From assembly GCF_004210375.1 (NCBI RefSeq), contig NC_134830.1, positions 47,311,094 through 47,375,093 on the forward strand: a stretch of DNA of 64,000 nucleotides, read 5' to 3'. Of the stretch, positions 58,188 through 64,000 are shown one piece after another. This DNA is from Tachypleus tridentatus. Its lineage: Eukaryota > Arthropoda > Merostomata > Xiphosura > Limulidae. The notes under the pieces are model-generated. The model saw nothing but the letters and a program-made list of their open reading frames with translations. It did not search any database and was not told where the DNA came from. A program made the translations under genes and the position numbers. How positions within the stretch are numbered: the stretch's first letter is position 1; each line of letters opens with the position of its first letter.

Positions 58188-58388
58188 AGGCCTAGCATGG
58201 CCTCAATGATAAGACGAACGACTCGCAATTCTTTCCACCGTGGGGGTGTTATAATGTCACGGTCAATTTCAATCTTTGTTGGTAAAAGAGTTGGTAGTGG
58301 GTGACGTTGATTATCTACCTTTCACTGCTAAATTAGGGATGGCTAGCGCAGATAACCCATGAGTAGCTTTGCGCAAAACAAACCACAC
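58188..58388 (+). mobile_element. SINE family A with deleted box B
   Basis: AGGCCTAGCATGGCCTCAAT, then CGACTCGCAATTC jumps to TTTCCACCGTGGGGGTG, losing box B and the spacer. The tail is intact. It is 66 bases from the previous copy, in the opposite direction. Confidence 0.85.
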
Positions 58389-58564
58389 CAAACTAAACAT
58401 CACACAATTCAACATTCGTGTGAATTACTAAAAAATTACTAAAACATAACCATTTAATAACATAGAAGCCCTTTACGAAATCTAACATAATATATCTTGC
58501 ATGCAACTTCAGCAAAGGAACCACAGTGATAAGATTCGTTATTCAACATTAGAGGATTCACACC

Positions 58565-58702
58565 ATATATATCAGTGGTACAGTGGTATATCTGCGGACT
58601 CACACTACTAAAAACCGTGTTTCGATAGGCGTGGTGGGCTGAGCACAGATAGCCCATTGTGTAGCTTTGTGCTTAATTCTAAACAAACAAACAAATACTA
58701 CA
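58565..58702 (+). mobile_element. SINE family B, full-length
   Basis: CAGTGGTACAGTGGTATATC head, ACCGTGTTTCGATAGGCGTG, TAGCCCATTGTGTAGCTTTG and a CAAACAAACAAAC tail. A good reference copy for the family. Confidence 0.88.
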
Positions 58703-59159
58703 TAGATATAGTTTAAAAACTTAGAAACTTTGCAAAAATTACGGACCGAAATGTATACAACAGTCATTAATCTTCAAAATCAGAATACATAACAGTAAAT
58801 GTTTTGTTTTATTTCAGACAAGAGGGAAAGCAGCCTACCTTTAATTCTGGACCTATTAGAATTCAATAGTAGGATTTGACTGTTGCGTTAATCTTGATAA
58901 ATGTCTTCAACTGCTATTGATAATACTACAACCAATACAAATATCTAAGGCTGGTTATGCACGAGATTTTCATGAGTTACAGTACCGGAATTTCTGTAAT
59001 TTCTTGAAACATTTTTCAATATTGCAGTTAGTATAAAAAACATAGTGAGGTAGAAAAGGACACTGCCTGCTGTAAAAATCGTGACGTAGATAAAGATACT
59101 GAGTAAAAGAACAAGGTATTATGTGCATCTTCAGATTCCATCTTTGTTTTTGTGTAACT
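58703..59159. other. Intergenic, nothing recognisable
   Basis: No supported gene or repeat. Confidence 0.4.
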
Positions 59160-59560
59160 TGCCCAGATGTAAAGTATGAAGTGGTATTCCTGGAATCCAT
59201 CGTATAGCCTGTCCAGATGATATAAAGAATGTAGTGGTATTCCTGGAATCCATCGTGTAACATGTTCAGATGATGTAAAATTATGAGCTGGTATTGCTGG
59301 AATCCATCGTGCAGTCTGTCCAGATAATGTAAAGTATGAAGTGGTATTCCTGGAATCTATCGTATAGCCTGTTCAGATGACGTAAAATAATTATGAGCTG
59401 GTACTGCTGGAATCCATTGTGTATTCTGTCCAGATGATGTAAAGTATGAAGTGGTATTCCTGGAATCTATAGTGTAGCTTTCACAGATGATGAAATATAT
59501 GAACTGATATTCCCGGAATCCATCGTGTAGCTTGCCCAGACGCTGTAATATTATGAACTG
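59160..59560. repeat. About 59-bp minisatellite, about 7 units
   Basis: Units contain GCCTGTCCAGATGATGTAAA, GTATGAAGTGGTATTCCTGG and AATCCATCGTGTA. Confidence 0.9.
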
Positions 59561-59964
59561 GTATTCTTAAAATCCAGAATGAAATTGCACCTTCCGTTTC
59601 TCTATCACCAAACAATGAAATCTCTTCGCCACCTCTTCTTGGCGGTGCAGAACTCTTACTCATTAAGAGTCAGTCCACAGTTCAAGTAAGTTACTACTCG
59701 TTCTTCACCATCCAGCACTTGTTTACTTATAGCTAAAATACCGATATCAGGATAAATAAATTACTTCTAGCCTTGTATTGGATAAACGAATAAAAATATG
59801 CTAAGTAAAGCATACTTTAATGTCTAATGAGCATGTTCCCATTAATTATTCGAGATCAGAGTTATGGCTACTTTAGTCAGTACAAGCAACATTGGTGCAA
59901 CAGTTTAGACGTTAGATATAAAATGCTATTAATACAAGGCCAAAGCCTGTATGATTTTCACTTT
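59561..59964. other. Intergenic, nothing recognisable
   Basis: Spacer between two minisatellites. Confidence 0.4.
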
Positions 59965-60150
59965 CTCAGTTTTCCGTGTCTGTGATCTGTGCTCTGATAC
60001 ATAGTTTCCAGGACAACATGTAGTTCGACATATGTGTTCTGACATACAGTTTCAACGCCACCATGTTGTCCGTGATCTGTGTTACGATATACAGTTCCCA
60101 GGCTGACATGTAGTCTGTGTCGTGTGTTCTGATACAGGGTTTCTAGGTGA
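59965..60150. repeat. About 50-bp minisatellite, about 3.7 units
   Basis: Units contain GTGTTCTGATACATAGTTTC and CCAGGACAACATGTAGTC-like segments. Confidence 0.8.
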
Positions 60151-60436
60151 TTATGCACACTTTAAATGCGCCGACAGGGCACCAGATGCAAATTTCTAAC
60201 AGTTTCTTTAAACACCAGCATGCTACAAACATAAATTAGTCTGAATGGTATTACTCACATCTCATAAAGAACATCACATGTAGAAATAAACATTAGTTTA
60301 AGTTTCTTCAACGTGTTCAGTCTTCCAGTAACTTTATTTCAAGCTTATGGAGCTGAGTCAATTTGAACCTCCCAGATATCCATTTGTTTATTTCTCCAGA
60401 GGAGTGAAATGTATTAACCCCTTTTAACGTGCTCAT

Positions 60437-60595
60437 CTGTTGAAAGTCCATACAGAGCCTGGTGTATCTTCCTTCTTTTTAACAACGATTACATCAGAGT
60501 CCATACAGAAACTGATGTAGCTTCCTTCTTTTTAACAATGATTATATCAGAGTACATACAGAAACTGGTGTAGTTTCCATTTTTTAACTTGTAAA
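60437..60595. repeat. About 57-bp unit, 2.7 copies
   Basis: Units contain CATACAGAAACTGATGTAGC and TTCCTTCTTTTTAACAATGA. Confidence 0.85.
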
Positions 60596-61454
60596 TTTAG
60601 TTTCGTATGTTTTATTTTATCAAGTTTTGAATTTTCTCGCAAAGTTTTAGTTGAAACTCTGAACTCTGCACTGCATGTTGATTCAGTTGTGTTATGTCAT
60701 GTTTTTCCAACATAGTTTCTCGTCAGCTACTTTAATTTAATTTTATTTTATCGTATTTCACTCCAGTCAGAAAGGATAATTTTGATTTCATACAACAGAA
60801 ATAATATTTTGACGTGCACTGTCCATCCTCGTATGTATGTAGTTTGAATTTGAAAGTGGATTTTTCAGTATTTATGTGATGTTTTAATTAAATTTTATAA
60901 CATGTGGGCTAAGTTAAATTATATTTAGATTGAAAGGTTTAATTCTAACTCTGCTTGAGGATGAAATAAGCGAAATCAGAAGAGAAAACAGTGGTGTGTG
61001 TGTATCGCACTCTATACCTTACTATAGAGTTCCTTTCCTTTGCTTTCTCATTGGGCATAGCAGTTTCAGTACTTGTTTTGCTTGTTTCTGATTGGTTGAA
61101 CTAACCTAAGTTATGCTAATTTCCAAATTGAGTTGCAAAAACTAAAAATTTGAAGTTTAGAGGTCAAAACTGATATCGAAACTGTTACATCTTAAAGATC
61201 GTACATCTTTGACATGTTTATTATTGGTACTTTAATTTCCAACTGTGTTAAGCTGCTTCACGCTGTTGGATAACGATTAATGTCGTATTCATTCCAAATA
61301 TTGTATGTCTGTTTTTTTTTCATTAACTTTTCACATTTATTTTTTCAAATCAAATCCTTGAACTTCATGTTCTGCGGACCATCTCACTTGTGCGGAAATT
61401 ATTCCTATTCCTATTCCAGACTGCATTAGAACTCATTAGAAGAGACGGATAATA
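60596..61454. other. Intergenic, nothing recognisable
   Basis: AT-rich spacer. Confidence 0.4.
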
Positions 61455-61705
61455 TGACGAGTTTATGAAGAGAGAGAGAGACATGCAAAATAAAAGTTAA
61501 AACAGCTAATCTCATGAGTTCATGAAGACAGAGAGACATGTAAAATAAAAGTTGAAACAGTTAATATCATGAATTCATGAGGAGAGAGAAAGACATGTAA
61601 AATATAAGTTAAAACAGCTAATCCCATGATTTCATGAGAAGAGGCATGTGCAAAATAAAAGTTAAAACAGTTAATATCCTGAGTTCATGAGGAGAGAGAG
61701 ATATT
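61455..61705. repeat. About 60-bp minisatellite, about 4.3 units
   Basis: Units contain GAGTTCATGAAGAGAGAGAG, ACATGTAAAATAAAAGTTAA and AACAGCTAATCTCAT. Confidence 0.9.
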
Positions 61706-61919
61706 AATATTTTAAATTTCATTTAAAAAATCTTTTTCAACCATACTTTTATGACAGTGCGCCTAACTGTGATTTTTCTTTCATCTCTAGTTTAGTCTTA
61801 ACATAAAAATAAATAAATTCACCAGGTGAGTTTGAATGTTGCAGTTAGCACACACACCTTTAGTGGATCTGGGAACCTGCTGCTAATACTTCCTTAATGT
61901 TACTTTAATGTTCAGTGCA

Positions 61920-62500
61920 TATTGTGGACTGGCCTTGGCCTACACTAACATCAGATAGTCGCGGTACTCTTTTCGAGCCTTCTTTGTCCTCCGGATATGT
62001 GCAATAACTTGTGACTCAAGTGGTGAAAAATTCACATATGACGACAACATTCCCTCAAAGGGGTCGGCCACGGTGTCTGGCTACCGGTTGTGGCAACTAA
62101 AGGTTTTTTTATTACGCGCATACAAGACCCCATGATGCGTGCAGTTCACACCTGTACAGAGGAACTCTGTCCGTCTTTCTTTACCTGTCTGCATTAGCTG
62201 CTTATGCATCGCCTACAAGCAAGTCATTTTGACCTTCCTTTCTTTAGTCTAATCTTATGCTGGGCAAGAACAACATCTCCATTCATCGTATTGCAACAAC
62301 GGACGTCATCAAGAAACTAAGCGCATATTTGAACTAAGTGTCAGGTTTTCATTAAGACATTGGGAGATGGACAGCCTCGTGCACAACTATTTGTCTCCCC
62401 ACTAAAATACAACGTGAGCTCCAGCACGCGCTCTTTGATTGAACAAATCTGCTGCTTGGAATGTTTAGGATTTAAAGGCGTCTAAATCGACAATCTTTCT
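61920..62500. other. GC-richer, repeat-free stretch
   Basis: Higher sequence complexity than any other non-FoxA, non-element DNA in the right half of the window. Candidate conserved noncoding element or exon cluster; no direct proof. Confidence 0.3.
61940..62080 (-). CDS. Short unexplained ORF in a low-repeat stretch
   Basis: 46 sense codons between two TAG stops. The peptide is of balanced composition, including NFSPLESQVIAHIRRTKKAR then KEYRDYL. A splice acceptor-like GGTAG abuts the left end of the frame, so it could be an exon. No family is recognised, and chance cannot be excluded. Confidence 0.2.
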   Translation of the reverse strand, partial: PDTVADPFEGMLSSYVNFSPLESQVIAHIRRTKKARKEYRDYLMLV

Positions 62501-62727
62501 TTGGGTAAACACATGTCACGTTTTTTGACAAGAACGCCTGGTTGTTCTAATACAGCAAAAAATGCACACTTTCTTTTATATTATCAACAAAAGAATGTGA
62601 ATAAAAAAATCAGTCATTAATTATCTCAAAGACAATCATGATAAGCTACAAAAACATTGTGACAAGCACGAGACATGTAATCATGGTTTTTTGTTTGACA
62701 CTTCTTTCTTATTCTTTGTAACCAAAC

Positions 62728-63009
62728 AGTTGTTTGTTTGTTTGTTTTGAATTTCGCGCAAAGCTACTCGAGGGCTATCTGCGCTAGCTGTCCCTAATTT
62801 AGCAGTGTAAGACTAGAGAGAAGTCAGTAAGTCATCACCACCCACCGCCAACTCTTGGGCTACTCTTGTACCAATGAAGTGGGATTGATCGAAACATTAT
62901 AACGCCTCCACGGCTGAAAGGGCGAGCATGTTTGGTGCGATCGGGGTTCGAACTCGTTACCCTCGAATTACGATTCGAACACCTTAACACACCTGGCCAT
63001 GCCGGGCCT
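62728..63009 (-). mobile_element. SINE family A, full-length
   Basis: TTGAATTTCGCGCAAAGCTA tail end with a TTTG-repeat tail, through TGGCCATGCCGGGCC head end. Close to consensus. Confidence 0.93.
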
Positions 63010-63124
63010 CATATAGTTGAAGAAGAATAAAACCAGTGTGAACATCATTTAGTGAAATCTTAAATTACATCAAATGTAATTAGAATGATTTATAACAATC
63101 CTAATTATACAAGTGTAGATATGG

Positions 63125-64000
63125 CACAGAACCATTAAATTTTTACTGTTTTGATTCTGAAGTTCCACAGGTTAACCAGCACCAAACCATTAAACTGTTA
63201 CTGTCTTGATTCTGAAGTTCCATAGTTTATCCAGCAACGAACCATTAAACTGTTACAAGCTAGATTCTGAAGTCCAACAGGTTGACCAGAACCGAATAAT
63301 TAAATTGTAATAGTTTAGATTATGAAGTTCCACAGTTAAGCCAGCAGCGAACCATTAAAATGTCACTCTCTTGATTCTGAGTTCCACATGCAAACCAGAA
63401 ACGAACCTTTAAATTGTTATTGTCTTGATTCTGAAGGTCCATAGTTTATCCAGCACCGAACCATTAAATTTTTACTGTTTTGAACCTGAAGTTCCACAGG
63501 TTAACAAGCACAAAAACATAAAGTTGCTATTGTCTGGATTCAGAAGTTCCACAGATTAACCACCACCGAACCATTATCTTGTTTCTATCTTGATTCTGGG
63601 TCCCACATGTGAAACAGCCTCGTACCATTAAAATGTTATTGTTTTGATTCTGTGATCCCCAGGTTAACCATCACCGAACCATTAAATTGCTGTTGTCTTG
63701 ATCAGGAAGGTCTGCAGGTTAATCAGCACCATACCATTAAACTATTATGGTCTTGATTCTAAAGCTTCATAGTTTAACTAGCCCATAACCATTATATTGT
63801 TATTGTCTTGATTCAGAAGTTTTACAGGTTAACCAGCAACGAAGGATTAAATTATTATTTTGTTATTATGATGTTCGATAAATTAACTGGCACAAAACCA
63901 ATCAATTGTTGCTGTGTTGATCATGAAGTTTCAAACGTTAATCAAGACCGAACCATTAACTTTTTATGGTCTTGATCCTGAGTTCCACAGGTTAATCGGC
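63125..64000. repeat. 57-bp minisatellite, at least 15 units, continues past the window
   Basis: Units contain ACCATTAAATTGTTACTGTC, TTGATTCTGAAGTTCCACAG and GTTAACCAGCACCGA. No end is reached at the right edge. Confidence 0.93.

Overview
The window is AT-rich animal nuclear DNA, crowded with repeats and very poor in genes. It holds one confidently recognisable intact gene, a single-exon FoxA (fork head/HNF3) transcription factor at 11444-12946 on the + strand. The arthropod-like FoxA ends, the AT-rich desert, the tRNA-derived SINEs and the mariner, CR1 and Helitron relics together point to an arthropod. A chelicerate, and a horseshoe crab in particular, is my best guess, but that is inference from the style of the repeats and cannot be proved from this window.

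Layout. 1-3.6 kb: intergenic DNA with one SINE-A and one SINE-B copy. 3.65-8.9 kb: a 5.2 kb satellite of roughly 60-bp units, interrupted by two SINE-A insertions with clean target-site duplications. 9.4-9.6 kb: a 41-bp array. 10.4-11.4 kb: low-repeat DNA that is probably the FoxA promoter and leader (inverted CCAAT, CRE, KLF-type GC box, short upstream ORFs). 11.4-12.9 kb: FoxA. 12.9-14.4 kb: likely 3' UTR. 14.4-47 kb: gene desert with three SINE families (here A, B and C), many minisatellites, two hammerhead-like/Penelope-like terminal motifs (27.5 and 40.85 kb) and a perfect 23-bp hairpin (43.0 kb). 47.7-48.6 kb: an internally deleted mariner with both terminal inverted repeats. 49.2-50.6 kb: a broken CR1-like LINE in which an esterase-type ORF1 piece, a reverse-transcriptase piece and the C-terminal part can be read. 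54.7-55.5 kb: a decayed Helitron/Pif1-type helicase. 59-64 kb: several more minisatellites, one SINE-A, a low-repeat stretch at 61.9-62.5 kb with a short unexplained ORF, and a 57-bp array running off the right edge.

Functional picture. FoxA is a developmental regulator (foregut/endoderm in animals) and seems to sit alone here, which is common for such genes. Everything else that codes is a relic of a mobile element or unproven. The SINEs lack proteins and must have relied on a LINE for retrotransposition. The strongest structural theme is minisatellite expansion: many arrays of unrelated sequence share a unit length near 57-60 bp.
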